64,000 bases of DNA. Source: Phytophthora colocasiae (Eukaryota; Oomycota; Peronosporomycetes; Peronosporales; Peronosporaceae). The notes beneath the pieces were generated by a model, which searched no databases, was not told the origin of the DNA, and saw only the letters and a program-made list of their open reading frames with translations. The stretch is from NCBI GenBank assembly GCA_018806915.1, contig JAGKQI010000096.1, forward strand, positions 1,984,001 through 2,048,000, written 5' to 3'. Below, one piece after another: positions 29,742-41,180 of this stretch (positions are counted from its first letter, which is position 1; every line of letters begins with the position of its first letter). A program made the position numbers and the translations under genes.

Positions 29742-32197
29742 ATGGACCATCGGACTATCGACGGCCTTCAGGACCAATTGCTGCCGGCCCACCGGCGCCG
29801 CACGGGGCGAATTGAAAGTCTCCACGAGTTCCAGAAGCGAGCAGCGTCGTATGACCATGAGGAGGGGACGGTTGGGGACTATTTAGTCGATGTGGACGAT
29901 CGCAGCGAAGACGTGGACGTCCAGGATGCCTTCCGTAAATATGTGGCACAGCGCTCCTTGTCCAGTGGTTCCCTCTTCGGTGGAGAACGAGAGCGAACTA
30001 AGAACAAGCGGAAATACTACAGACAACAGTGCAAAGCTGTCAGCTTCTTGGTGCTGCTCGGTGTCATTGGTGGCCCGCTCAACTACGGGATCAGGACGTA
30101 AGTGAACGCGAGGCGTGAACTGCCGGTGCTATTACTGATTGGTTTGATGCTGTAGTGTTTGTCAGGAGCTACTGGATCTGAGAGATACTCTGGTTAGTCG
30201 TACAACGTCCGAGGTGGCGCGATACTTCATCTGGACAGGTCACACTGTAGCGTTCTCTCTCTTAGGACTGCTTCTCACTCGGATAGCACCAGTTGCAGCA
30301 GGTAAAATGAGTTCATGAATGAGTTGTGGGGGGAGATGACGATCAACTAACGCCTCGTGAAGGCTCAGGTGTCTCGCAGATGAAAGCTATCTTAACAGGC
30401 ATCGACCCAGGCTTTTATCTCCCTGGTTACTTCGACTTTACGACGCTGGTGATCAAGATTCTGGGTCTAATCTGCTCGGTTGGGGCTGGACTTGTAGTGG
30501 GCACCGAAGGCTGCAACGTCCACATCATGTCCATCGTGACGCACCACCTGCTCCGTTTACCAATATACTGCGGCTTCAGCTCGCATCTCAATGGCCGCAT
30601 CCAGCTCCTGGCTGCAGCGTGTGCTGTTGGAGTCTCCTCGTTGTTTTCTTCCCCAGTCGGTGGCGTTTTGTTCTCGATGGAAGTCACGGCGACGTATTAT
30701 TTCATGTCCAACTACATCAAGGCGTTCATCAGCGCCGTGTCTGGCGCTGTCATGCTTCGGTTGACGCTGGTGTTAGCGAGGAGCACCTCTAAACAAGCTA
30801 CGACGGCGATTCTGGCCACGTCATTCGGGGAGCATCCGTACTCGATCCGGGAGATCCCGTTGTACATGCTAATGGGAGGGATCCTGGGCATCTTGTGCGT
30901 GGCGATGATCAAGTTACTGCGAGTCATTGCCGAAACTCGAAGAGACCTACGCAGGTCGTCAGAAGGTTGGAAACGAGCGTTTGTCGAGTGGCTGGATCCA
31001 ATTCTTGTCGCTATTTTGTGTGGGACGTTAACGTTCGTCCCGGGTGAAGCCGCTCACAGCACAACGATCTACACGTTATCCACGCTGTTCACGGAATCGG
31101 AACTACCGGACGCGTGGTACAAGTTCTCCAAGTTCTACACACTCTCCGTTCTTCCGGTCATCTTTATGCTCCTGCTGCCGATCTGTATCTCGTTGAAGAT
31201 GCCCACAGGTGTGTGGGTCCCCACGTTTATCAGTGGCGCAGCGTTTGGTCGGCTCTTCGGCGAAGCCCTGTCGACTTTGTTCCCGAGTATTGGAGCGACA
31301 CCAGGTGCTTACGCTCTGGCAGGTGCTGCTGCCTTCGGAAGTGCTGCGACAAAAGCTGTCTCGGTGGCTGTGATCACCCTCGAAATCACGGGTGAAATGT
31401 CTTTGATCCTCCCGATCTTCTGCGCAGTGTTGGCCGCCATGGCCACGTCAAGTCTGTCCAGCGAGAGATCTGTCTACGATATGTTGCTGGTAGTGAACGG
31501 CACCCCGTTCCTCCCGATTATGGACTTTGAGCCCGACGCGTGTGCTGGGGACATCGTTGAGGTCTTCACCGTGCACGTGAGCAAGAAAACGACCGTGGCG
31601 AAGCTACTGCTGGCGCTTCATCGGCTACCTAACCAGGATATCCCAGTCGTCCAGGACGAGAAATCCATGATCCTCTTAGGCGTTGCGAGCTCTGTGCACC
31701 TTAAGAAGTTCGTTCGAGCGTATTACCTCGCGAACGGTTTGGCCGGGGTGGAACAGGATCTTGGGGAAGAGCAGAAGTCCTCCTCGTCTGGTTTCTCGTG
31801 GGCTACAATGGTGGACGGCATCAGAAGTAAGCAGACTGGCGGGCTGAATGGAGACGTATCGGTCGACGAGACGTACAGCGCACTCACCACTTCGAGATCA
31901 AGTGGACCCATCCCTTTCCTGCTGAACGACGACAAGATGCTTACGTTACTGAGCGATGGCTGGTCAGCGTTCAAGAGAGCGAAACTCAATGACAGAGTCA
32001 ACATTACGGATGAGAATGCCTGCGTGATTCAGCCTCTCGGGATGACGATTTCCAGCAACACTTCACTTGGAGACGTCCACATGCTGTTCACCATGCTACG
32101 TTGCGACCACTGCTTTGTATGTGACCAGGGATCTCTCGAGGGTGTGGTGACCATGAAGGGGTTGCTGCATTCGGGGAAAACGTATTGCAACAGCTAG
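29742..32197 (+). CDS. CLC voltage-gated chloride channel (copy 2, two introns)
   Basis: Exons 29742-30097, 30156-30301 and 30363-32197 join (GTAAGT...GTAG, and GTAAAA with a CAACTAAC branch...GAAG) to 2337 nt, 778 aa. It aligns along its whole length with copy 1: PLNYGIRT, GSGVSQMK, GTEGCNVH, GGVLFSMEVTATYY with Val at the proton-glutamate site, GVWVPTFISGAAFG and paired CBS domains with nearly the same C-terminus. The cytosolic N-terminus is shorter than in copy 1. The two introns flank a 146-nt exon absent as a separate unit in copy 1, so one copy lost or gained introns. Plasma-membrane or endomembrane Cl- conductance is the likely role. Confidence 0.92.
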
Positions 32198-32270
32198 TAT
32201 TTAACCGCTTCAAAGCCACTCACATTAGTAAACGACCGGAACTCATATTAGCTGACACATATGCTCTCCT

Positions 32271-33461
32271 CTAGAGCAACATGACAGCCTGGCGACGCCG
32301 GAATGTCAGGTACACAGGCGACGCAGCGTGAGAGAGCATGCTGATGCTCTTTTCAAAGGACCACGACGTAATGGACTTCTTGTTGATCGCCACGAGAACG
32401 TCATCCACCGCGATGATCCGAGCGGCGACAGTCGGACTCTCCTGGTTGTTCTCAAAGTCGATAAAGCCTCCAACCACAAGGTTCCCCTCTGCAACAAACA
32501 CACAAGTCAATAGATATAAGACTCAAGACACAACAAAAAGCACCAGCCAGCACTCACGATTCATGCGAAGCGACATGCCCAGCCCTTCCTGCCGCTTGGG
32601 CACGGCCACATCGTACACAAAGTCCGTCTGCAGCGGCGTGAGCAGGTCGTTCATCGCCGCCGCCATAAAATCCGCGCGAAGCGACGGGTGCAGCACCATC
32701 GTGCCCAACACGAGCGTGACGGCCACCGACTCGGGCACAAAGTTGCCATAGAGGATGAGCATCTCCATTACCTCCTGGGGCAGCACCAGTGTCCCCCCGC
32801 AGCGCGTGCATTTGCGCTCCATGATGCGTCGGAACGACATGTCGACGCCCGGCACGCGGGTGACCACGAGGCAGGACTCGCAGGCTGCCAATAAGTGAGT
32901 GGCGCGTTCCTCGACGGAGGAGGAGGAAGATCCGAACGCCATGGTAGAAGGCGCCTTGAGGTTGTAGGCGTTCATCTGTTGCTGTTGAGGGGTCTGTTGT
33001 GGGTTGTACATGGTCTGCTGCTGCTGCTGCTGCTGGGGGTTGTACTGTTGCTGAGGCTGCTGCGGGTTGTACTGTTGAGGGTTGTACTGCTGTTGCTGGT
33101 ACTGCTGAGGCTGCATCTGCATCTGCTGACTCACCACGGGGTTCAACACGGCAGGGTCGTAGCCTGAAGATGCATAGCTCTGCTGTTGTTGAGGCTGTTG
33201 GGGCTGCTGGATCTGTTGAGCCTGTGGGGGTTCGAATCTCTGCGGCTCTTGGGGCTGCTGAGTCGGAGGCTGCTCCAGACCTGATTGAGGGACCTGCTGC
33301 GGCGTCAGAGGCTGCTGATGGCCGACGTCCTGGACTGGAGGAGGAGGCTGCTTTTGTGGTTGCTCTTGGGGCTGCTCCTGCTCCTGCTGCGGCTGTGGCT
33401 GCGTGTCCTGCGCGGGCTCAGGCGCCACTTGGTCCTGTTGCTGCGGAGCGTCCGTCTCCAT
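32271..33461 (-). CDS. Gln/Pro-rich protein with C-terminal PDZ domain
   Basis: Exon 32558-33461 and exon 32271-32488 join through a 69-base intron (GTGAGT...TTGCAG) to 373 aa, starting at METDAPQQQDQ (33461). The first about 165 residues are Gln/Pro-rich with repeated YNPQQ units. A middle part (residues about 185-245) has cysteine pairs CESC and CTRC that could form a zinc ribbon. The end is a PDZ domain with the carboxylate-binding loop EGLGMSL, then the V-F-V-like strands GNLVVGGF and AVDDVLVAINKKSI. PDZ domains bind C-terminal peptides. The intron splits the domain just after the binding loop. Convergent with CLC copy 2 (73 bp between stops). Confidence 0.75.
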
Positions 33462-33879
33462 GCCGAGTTCCTCCAATGCTGTTATGTTGCTCGTATGTTG
33501 CGACTCCCGTATAATTTAATCTGTCGCTCACGGTACTACCTAATGCGGAGACGGTAACTGTAGCAGCTGTTCGTATAGAGGATATCCAGGCCGTGTGTGT
33601 CGTACAGGGAGGGTAGCGCCTTGCAAATTCATCCCAAGCTGTAGCAATTGCTTCTCCACGCTTGTACCAAGTTTCGTCCGCACAAGTGGTCTGTGTGGAG
33701 CGCTACGGCGCTCCCCACCATACGGCAGTTTTCAGCACAGTGAGAGACATAATGCGGATTCACATTATATATGGCTCTCACTGTACTATACTTCAACCAG
33801 GAATAATACCCACAAGTGGAGTGAGGTAGTACCATGAGCGACATAAGTCCTCCACAATATTTGGCGCCAAAAGAGCTCA
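33462..33879. promoter_or_regulatory. Divergent promoter region with an imperfect palindrome
   Basis: 418 bp between the divergently transcribed Gln-rich PDZ gene and TIMELESS. At 33738-33783 the sequence CAGTGAGAG...ATAATG is mirrored by CATTAT...CTCTCACTG, an inverted repeat with 9-bp outer and about 6-bp inner arms. Whether it is a binding site or a small transposon scar is unknown. Confidence 0.4.
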
Positions 33880-36800
33880 ATGGCGTCGCCAGCTGCAGCT
33901 TCCGCCCCCGCCGGCCGTGACGCCGAGCCTGCCGCGTCTTCTGCGCAACATGACGAAGAGGAACTGGAGGACTTCGCTGTGTCTTCGTCCGACGAGGAGA
34001 ACGACGCCAATGAGCCGCAGCTGGACCAGGACATGATGAATGAACTGCTGCTCGTGTGCTCCAACGTCGGGATGCTGCGCGTGCAGGTCGAGGGAGAAGC
34101 GCCTGTGTTCATGCGTGGTGAGAACTGTGAGCAGTGGATCCACGACTTGCAGCGCGCCATCCGGAGAGACCACGCCAAGCACAAACTGGTGGCCAAACAG
34201 CTCGGCAAGTGGAAGATCCTACAGAAGAAGCTCCTGCCGCTGTTAGTGAACCACCAACATGACTGGAAGTTGGTATTGTCCATCTTGAAAGTGCTGGTGA
34301 TGCTCACGATGAAGCCACCCAGAGATTCCACGAACATTGCACAGCAATTGAAGTACCTGAGGCAGTACAAGCACGAGTTCCTGCGGTGCGGCGTCATTCC
34401 TATCATGATGACGATCCTAGTGGACCCTTTGTCAAAAAAAGGCTCAGCTCGCACGCCCCAGGATTTCCTCAAAATGGAAATTGTACTCACGTTAATCCGA
34501 AACCTGCTGGCCATCCCCAATGAGGACCCTCGGTTCGTGACGTCGACGACGTCGTACTTCAGCCACTTACAGGAAGATTTAATTTGCACATTGCACGAGG
34601 AAAACGTATACGAGATGATCCTGCTCTTTGCCCAGGATATTGACTCGCAGGAGAACAGGGAGTGGAACCTGTTCATCATGGAGATGATTGAGTTGACGCT
34701 CGACTGTTCCGAGCCGAAATCCGTCGTAGCATTCGCAAAAAAACAATGGGCTGGCGAGACAGGAAAGAATTCGTCTTCAAATGGTCAAACAGCACCGTCA
34801 CGTGGTTCTACGGTATTAAATTTGGGACGGAATGCGGCGCAGGCGGGAGGGAGCTTGCTGGAAAAGCTTAGCAGTGAAAAGAAGGCGTCGGCTCTGCATC
34901 AGTCGGGATCGCGCCGTCACTCCAACTTTGGTGGAATCATGACGATGGTCGGTCCAACTGGTCGAACGACGGTACTGTCCGACTTCTCCAAGACAGTGTA
35001 TGACCAGGTCCCTCAGGCAGCTAAGAAGCCTACGTCAAGGAGAAGAGGAAAGAAAAGTGCAGCTCCAGTTACGGATATCCACGAGATTTTCGGTGGAAAG
35101 GGAAGAGTAACTGAGTCGGACGAGTACGTTTGGATGTGAAATGTGTATTATGCGGATTGATCTCACTCATTTTGTGCTGCTTTTTTTATCCTTAGACGAC
35201 CGATGAGTGTCCTTCAGGAGATCTGCGACTCTATCGTTGGGAAATCGTACTTCCAGCTTACCAACTCATTGAAAACTGAGTTCCGTCGAGGCAGCAACAA
35301 GTTGATTTCAACAGATCGGCTCCAGTACTTTCACTTGGTATGGTTTCTCACGACGTATCACCGCTTGAAGGTACAAGCGCTCAAGTCGCACTACAAACAC
35401 CAATTGAAATCAGTGCAGAAGAAGACAACGGAGCTTCAGAATGCGCTGGATTTCACCACGCCGCCCCCTCCGCTCCCCCCGAAACCGGACTATGACGAGA
35501 AGGCAGTGCTGTCTACGCTGGATATGTTCTCCTTCAACTTCGTGCTGCAATCGATCGAAAACTACGCAACGGTAAAGGATTATCACGGTATGACAGGCTC
35601 CGTTCAGCTTCTTGCGGAGATGATGGCGTATCTCGCTGAGTTGACTGCGAGTGATGATCCTCGCTTTCAGCGTATCGCAGACTCCCTGCAGCACAAGATT
35701 TTCTACGAGCGTGACTTCCTGGATCGTCTACCAGTGCTCTTAAAGACATGGTCTCCGGGTCTGTTTCCAAAGGCCTACGTGGTTGACGTGGTTACTCTTA
35801 CTCATGTAAGTGGTAACTGTTGGACGGAATGTTTGTGTCAATTGGGCTCATGGTGTTGCTGTATGTTCTGTATTCTAGCTTGTTTTCAAGGTGTTGGACT
35901 CCCAAGGAACAATTAAAGTCCTGTCAAGAAGGAAGGCCTATCTGGACAAGTAAGTAGCAATCTGAATGTGTATGCATGAAGCAATCAAAGCTCACCCTCA
36001 TGTGCTGCTCCTACAGGAAGCGGCAAAAGAAGAAACGTGCTGATGGAGAATCGAAAGAAGGTGAAGATTCAGATGGAAGTTCGACGGACGAAGAAGAAAC
36101 AGAGAGGCAGGCACAGCTTCTGATGGAAATGCAGCGCAAAGAGGCTGACTTTGATGTTCGCAAATACTTTTCAAGCATGGTTTCAGCGGACACGATCCGG
36201 ATGTACTGCTCAGTACTTGCGGATTATCGCGAGAACGGCGCAAAGGTGAATCACTACATTCACTCGTTCTTCTACCGGACGAAGCACTTCAAGATTTATC
36301 CGCAAGAGGAGTGGTCGATGCAGCCGATGCTGTTCAATATCCACGTGCTCCTGCTGTTCAACAAGATGCTTCAAGATACATACATTCAGCGCCTTCCTGA
36401 GTACAAGAGCTTCCTCGATTTCATTCGCGGCGTTGTTCGTGATTTCTTCACGCTTGCAGACACCAACAACTTGCTGTTTGTAGAAGCCCTTCTGCGCCAG
36501 ACGTATCCGTCCAAGTCTTGCATGCTGATCCAGCGAAGTTACGACCCATTAGATTCAATGAGCAAGTCCAAATCGGAGGCAGTTGCATTGGGACGTGAGA
36601 AGCGGATCGAGGCAATTAACGAGTCAAGACGGCATCGCATTGCTTTAGACCACGAAGAGCTTGAGGGCGAGGCCGAATTTCAGTTCACACTGGAGCCGTC
36701 AGACTTTCAGGCCACTTCTCTCGTGGATAAGGAAGAGAATAATGACGAGGGTGAGGCTGGAGCTAATACGGAAGGCTCTGCTTCGAATCCACCTGAAGCT

Positions 36801-37718
36801 TCTTCTGCTCTAAAGCCGAAACGAAAGGCCCCGATGTCCCGTGCGGCTACTGAACGTGCTAAAAACTGGAGTAAGGTCGAGGATCGCTACCTAGCAAAGG
36901 CGTACATGAAATACCGCCACCTGCCGTCTGTGTATGAAGTCGTCTCGTACGAGGATATGTTTCAGGAACGTGACCGAACGCCAGAGCAGATCGAACGCCG
37001 TGTTAAGTACCTGAAGCTTCACCGGAAGACTCACGATTCATCTGATGAGGAGGAAAACGAGCAAAGTGCTTCCGACGGTGAAGCAAATATCGAGCTGGAG
37101 AAGAACACTGTACGGGAGTCTCGACTGGAAAGCGACTTTGCAGCCCTCGACGTTTCTCGACCCAGACGACGTTTGCGTCGTGGAGCAGATTTAAGTGACG
37201 ATGACAGCGACGACGATATGCTCTCAGGAGGCCCAGCGAGCACTGAGACGGTTCCGTCTCAATCGATTAGCTCTACCACTACTTCGACGAATCAATCGTC
37301 TATCCAGGCTTCGGATGATGTGGAGATGGATGGCACTGAAATAACCGAGGAGGCAAACGGTGATGCTGCTGCTGCTCAATCTCAGGACTTAGGTGATAGT
37401 GAGAGCCAACTGGAGGGAACTCAAGTACTTGAGGATAATCTAACAGAAGAGCAGGCAACTGAACAGCTGGATATCTCGGAAGACACTACGGACAAGGATC
37501 ATAAGGCTTCTGATGACCACGTTGCTGCGCTGGTAGGGGTAGTGGATACTCCTGAGGTTACTGGCAGCCAGGAGGATGTGGTTATGGATCCGCAGTCTCA
37601 CAAACGAGGCCGCGCTGCAGACGAAGATGTTGAAATGGAGGAGAGTACGCCAGCGAAGAAGGCTCATCGCGATGAAGCGAAGACTCCCAACGCTGACGAG
37701 TCTGCAGCCCAGTCATAA
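33880..37718 (+). CDS. TIMELESS: TIMELESS/Tof1/Swi1 replication-fork protection protein
   Basis: Exons 33880-35135, 35196-35805, 35879-35949 and 36017-37718 join in frame (GTGAAA, GTAAGT, GTAAGT donors; TTAG, CTAG, ACAG acceptors) to 1212 aa. The N-terminal half has the alpha-helical TIMELESS domain (LLLVCSNVGMLRVQ, KWKILQKKLLPLL, FLKMEIVLTLIRNLLAIPNED). The second exon continues the helical repeats (FHLVWFLTTYHRLK, FNFVLQSIENY) and the last begins with a basic segment and the C-terminal conserved part (SFFYRTKHFKIYPQEEWSMQPMLFN). The tail is acidic, low in structure. With TIPIN/Csm3 the protein stabilises stalled replication forks and couples helicase to polymerase. Nuclear localisation is suggested by the KRQKKKR cluster. 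Confidence 0.9.
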
Positions 37719-37770
37719 CTATTAGAAAGCGAACTGTGCGGATAACCAATTAACTCTGCTTCTACCCCAC

Positions 37771-40700
37771 TTAGATAATGCCTTCTTGCAGATCGTCATC
37801 TGCCTCTGCTTCTGCGTCCGTCTCTTTCGAGCTCATGTTGATCCGGTGGGCACTGACGATCTCTGAGAAGCACTGTGTGCGTAGCAATGCTCGGTAGAAT
37901 GGTAGATCCTCATCCGCTCGAGTCGCCAGGAACTCCGTCTCGTCGAAAATGACCACCGACTCCTTTGTGTCGCCCACCACGAGACAAGCATTCGTGTGGC
38001 CACTCAACAGCTCGGAGAAAAGGTCGAAACAGATACCGCGAACTTGCTCGTCGCGCTCAGCTTCCGTCTCGGGAGGAGAAACGTAAGCAAAGGAACTATC
38101 AACGGTATCAATTGGCGTCGTCTCGCACCCACCTATTGAGTCAAACTGCAGTGCTCTTGGGAAGAGTAACCGGTCCAACTCATGCTTAGCAGCTTCGAAA
38201 CAGCGAGGCAGGAAAATCGCTGCCTCTCCTAGATCGTCTCGCAGCCCCAGGCCCCGCCAAGACACCGACTGATCTCCAACATACTCTACGACTTTGCGAT
38301 CCACGTCGGCAACAAGATACAAGCCACGCGTCGGGAGGTCAGACCGCAACGCAAAGTCACTGTTTACACCCACCAGAATTGGTGTCGGGCACTGGAGATA
38401 CGAGAGCAATGGCTTGGGCAACACAGGTGAATACACGTGACACCACGAGAACGGACGCAGTAAGTTGCGAATTGCTTCTGCGCACATCGTCAGCAACGAG
38501 TATTGACTAGCCACCACCACGATACTGCACTCCAGCACAGCACTGGCAAGAATCTGCAACACCATGGCAGTGCCAAACTGTTCGAAAAGAAGCGTCATAG
38601 GGACGTCCACTTGAGTCTCCAGTGTACTCAAAGGCAGACTCAAAATGCTGCTGTGCTTCCGATGGGCCAGGCGACGCATTTCTGGGTGTACGTACGTGTG
38701 GTTCCTCGCACTGGTGATTGTCGTTCTCTTCCAGCTGAGACTACTGTGAAACAACAACGCCAACCTATCGTGCGCTAATACACTACTGGCCTGCTCTTGG
38801 GCACTCTGCACGTGCTCTTCCACCAGCTTCCTCAAAGAGTTCACGAGCGGCAGGTGCGAGAGCAAGCAGAAACCTTTGGCCACATAAACCTCTTCGTTTG
38901 ATAACCCCACGCGCATGGGCTCATATGTCAAGTACACAGACCCAAACAAAAATCCATTCCGACCACTCTGCTGGAACGGGAACAACGCGTCAGCAGGGCA
39001 CTTATCACCGCCTGACCGCTTGATGAGGATCCGACCACTCGGCACCAGAAAAGTCTTGATACGTCGTGAAATATCCTCGAAGGACTCGTCACCACTGTCG
39101 TTTTCCTTGTGTGGGCTTGGCACAGGCATCAGCATCAATGTCGCTGCTGCATCTTCCCCTTCCTGTTGCTCCACGAACGTCGCAAACGTCAGAATCGTAT
39201 CAATACCACAGTCATCCTCCTTGGGGACGGCTGCATTTGGGTTGGGTAACTCGTAGTTTGGACGGTAATGCACTTGCAGTCCTTGCGGTAATTTTGTCAG
39301 TCGGATGATGCTCTCAAGATTTAACACAACTTTCGCGAAGCCCCGATCATCGATCTCGTCTGAATCCGTCAGACTCTCTTCTTCGCTATTGCTCATGCGA
39401 TCCAAGTTGTCAGTAGTAGATGGCTTGCTCTTGTCTTCCTCGTCGTCATCATTCCTATCCCCATCACTTTCCCCACCACTCCCTTCATCAATCTCTGTGT
39501 GCACCTTTGAGTACTCTGCAGACGAAAAGGCTCTGGATAATAACTTTGGTGGTGAGTCTTCTTTAGATTCGACAAGATCGAAGTGGATCAGCGAATCCTT
39601 CAGTGCTACCTTGTAGAGATCACTCTTGATAAAGCGGTCGAACCACGATGACCTTAGCATGGCGAAGATTTCTTGCTGGGCCTTGGTAAAAAGTGTTTTG
39701 GCCACAGGTTGAGGAGGCTGAAGCATCTCATCAAAGCGACGACTAGCCACCGCCAAGTACAGATCATTTTTCGTCGCAAGTGTGATGGCCTGCGAGTCGT
39801 TCTGCGCCTTGTCCACCAACACACGTGACAGTCTCCAGAAGAGCTCGTAATTGGCTTCCTCCAGCACTGGCTTCAGCACATACTCCACGTGTAACCAAAA
39901 GTAAAGCTCAAAATGCTGCCGGCTTTGCATGAGAAAGAGTAAAAAGTAGTGTGCTGCCCGTGGTTGCTGCAGCACCCTCTCCATGGGGATTCTCCTCGTA
40001 CCGTCCTCTGTGTCAATGAGCATCTTGAGGTACTCGTCGCTCTTCAAGAACCTGGGCATCTCCTCCCTCGTCAATCTCATGTACGCCAGTTTCTGAATCG
40101 GGAAAAAGCTGTCGTTCACCTTGTCCGTCCGGTCGATATTCTCCTTCACCAATTGCTCCAGCTCCGGGGTGAGCTCTAAGGTAGTCGCGATCTGGAACTC
40201 AGACGCGTTGTCAATGTACTTGTGCCATATTTTCTGTGCCTGCACTCTCCGTTTGTCTTCGTCCACCGTCTGGAGCTGTTCGATCTCCATCAAGAAGAGC
40301 AGAACCTGGTGATAATTACTATGTGTAGCATCGCTGGGGATTTCTGTATCTACCGATAGCCACTGTAACAAATAGGGCAGTTTCTTTGGATCTTTGACGA
40401 TCTCCTTTAAAGTGAAGGGCACGTGGCCCTGTAATTTCTGGAAACTGGTCGTGTCCAGCCCCACCAACTGCCGCTGCTTGTCCTGTTGCGTCTTCCCTGT
40501 GGTTGTCGGTCTCTTCCATTGCAATTTATTAGGACGGAAGAGTTTACGCAGCTTGGAGCTCACAGGGAATGGATACGACAGGTCGGAGGAATTGCCTTTG
40601 GGTCGAGCGGGGGAGGTGCGACCTGTGAGACGCACCGAGTTCTTGCGAGGGACAGGCAGAGGGTTGGGCCCCACGGCGTTCAGAGAGGACCGAGTGGCTG

Positions 40701-40779
40701 CTTCGCTGCTGGCTGTGGCGCCCTCACCGCTGGACTTGTCCTCGCCGAAGAGCCACGAGTCCAGGCTCACGTTCCGCAT
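37771..40779 (-). CDS. RGS-RGS-DENN multidomain protein
   Basis: A single exon encodes 1002 aa. Residues about 107-245 resemble an RGS domain (LPYLLQWLSVDTEIP, VLLFLMEIEQL, AQKIWHKYID), and residues about 260-410 a second one (RAAHYFLLFLMQSRQHFELYF, FDRFIKSDLYKVALK). An acidic linker follows, then a possible GRAM/uDENN part and a central DENN domain near 690-850 (LLFEQFGTAMVLQILASAV, CSIVVVASQYSLL, PTPILVGVNSDF). DENN domains activate Rab GTPases and RGS domains act on G-alpha subunits, so it may link heterotrimeric G-protein or lipid signals to membrane traffic; the pairing is inference. It is convergent with TIMELESS (52 bp between stops) and divergent from SDHAF3 with only 83 bp between starts. 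Confidence 0.75.
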   Translation of the reverse strand: MRNVSLDSWLFGEDKSSGEGATASSEAATRSSLNAVGPNPLPVPRKNSVRLTGRTSPARPKGNSSDLSYPFPVSSKLRKLFRPNKLQWKRPTTTGKTQQDKQRQLVGLDTTSFQKLQGHVPFTLKEIVKDPKKLPYLLQWLSVDTEIPSDATHSNYHQVLLFLMEIEQLQTVDEDKRRVQAQKIWHKYIDNASEFQIATTLELTPELEQLVKENIDRTDKVNDSFFPIQKLAYMRLTREEMPRFLKSDEYLKMLIDTEDGTRRIPMERVLQQPRAAHYFLLFLMQSRQHFELYFWLHVEYVLKPVLEEANYELFWRLSRVLVDKAQNDSQAITLATKNDLYLAVASRRFDEMLQPPQPVAKTLFTKAQQEIFAMLRSSWFDRFIKSDLYKVALKDSLIHFDLVESKEDSPPKLLSRAFSSAEYSKVHTEIDEGSGGESDGDRNDDDEEDKSKPSTTDNLDRMSNSEEESLTDSDEIDDRGFAKVVLNLESIIRLTKLPQGLQVHYRPNYELPNPNAAVPKEDDCGIDTILTFATFVEQQEGEDAAATLMLMPVPSPHKENDSGDESFEDISRRIKTFLVPSGRILIKRSGGDKCPADALFPFQQSGRNGFLFGSVYLTYEPMRVGLSNEEVYVAKGFCLLSHLPLVNSLRKLVEEHVQSAQEQASSVLAHDRLALLFHSSLSWKRTTITSARNHTYVHPEMRRLAHRKHSSILSLPLSTLETQVDVPMTLLFEQFGTAMVLQILASAVLECSIVVVASQYSLLTMCAEAIRNLLRPFSWCHVYSPVLPKPLLSYLQCPTPILVGVNSDFALRSDLPTRGLYLVADVDRKVVEYVGDQSVSWRGLGLRDDLGEAAIFLPRCFEAAKHELDRLLFPRALQFDSIGGCETTPIDTVDSSFAYVSPPETEAERDEQVRGICFDLFSELLSGHTNACLVVGDTKESVVIFDETEFLATRADEDLPFYRALLRTQCFSEIVSAHRINMSSKETDAEAEADDDLQEGII

Positions 40780-40862
40780 TATTGCAGAGAAGATGATTTG
40801 TAAGCTTATATAGGGGTTCCTGTCTATTCGGTCCTATATAGGATTCCTATTCTTTTGAGGTG

Positions 40863-41180
40863 ATGGCGGACCGAGCCAAGGTGCTGGCGCTGTACAAGCG
40901 CATCCTAACGCTGCACCGGAAGAAGCTGGAGCCGCATATGCGCGTGCTCGGGGACCAGTACGTGCGCGACGAGTTCAAGCGGCACAAAAATGCAGCGCCC
41001 AAGTTCGTCCCGCTGTTCATGCGCGAGTGGGAGCAGTACGCGTCCGTCATGACGCAGAAGAAGGACCGCTTCGGTCAGGAGCTCTCTAGCGAGGACAAGG
41101 AGCTGCTGGATGCAGGACAGAAGGACAAACTGCGTTCGCTACAGGATGCTGCCAAGAAGGTGGGCGAGACCATCGCCTAG
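40863..41180 (+). CDS. SDHAF3: Succinate dehydrogenase assembly factor 3 (ACN9/SDHAF3, LYR family)
   Basis: The 105-aa unspliced product has the LYR-type signature LALYKRILTLHRKKL at residues 8-22, then MRVLGDQYVRDEFKRHKN and FMREWEQYA, the hallmark of SDHAF3, which guards the iron-sulfur subunit of complex II in mitochondria. The start at 40863 is the first ATG. Splicing a donor at 41160 (GTGGGCG) to an acceptor at 41263 (TTGGTTACAG) would replace the last 6 residues by 17 others (DKLKNEKLAEAMQMLLL), giving 116 aa with an amphipathic tail. I cannot tell which form is used. The start is 83 bp from the divergent RGS-DENN gene, so the promoters are shared or overlapping. Confidence 0.88.
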   Translation: MADRAKVLALYKRILTLHRKKLEPHMRVLGDQYVRDEFKRHKNAAPKFVPLFMREWEQYASVMTQKKDRFGQELSSEDKELLDAGQKDKLRSLQDAAKKVGETIA

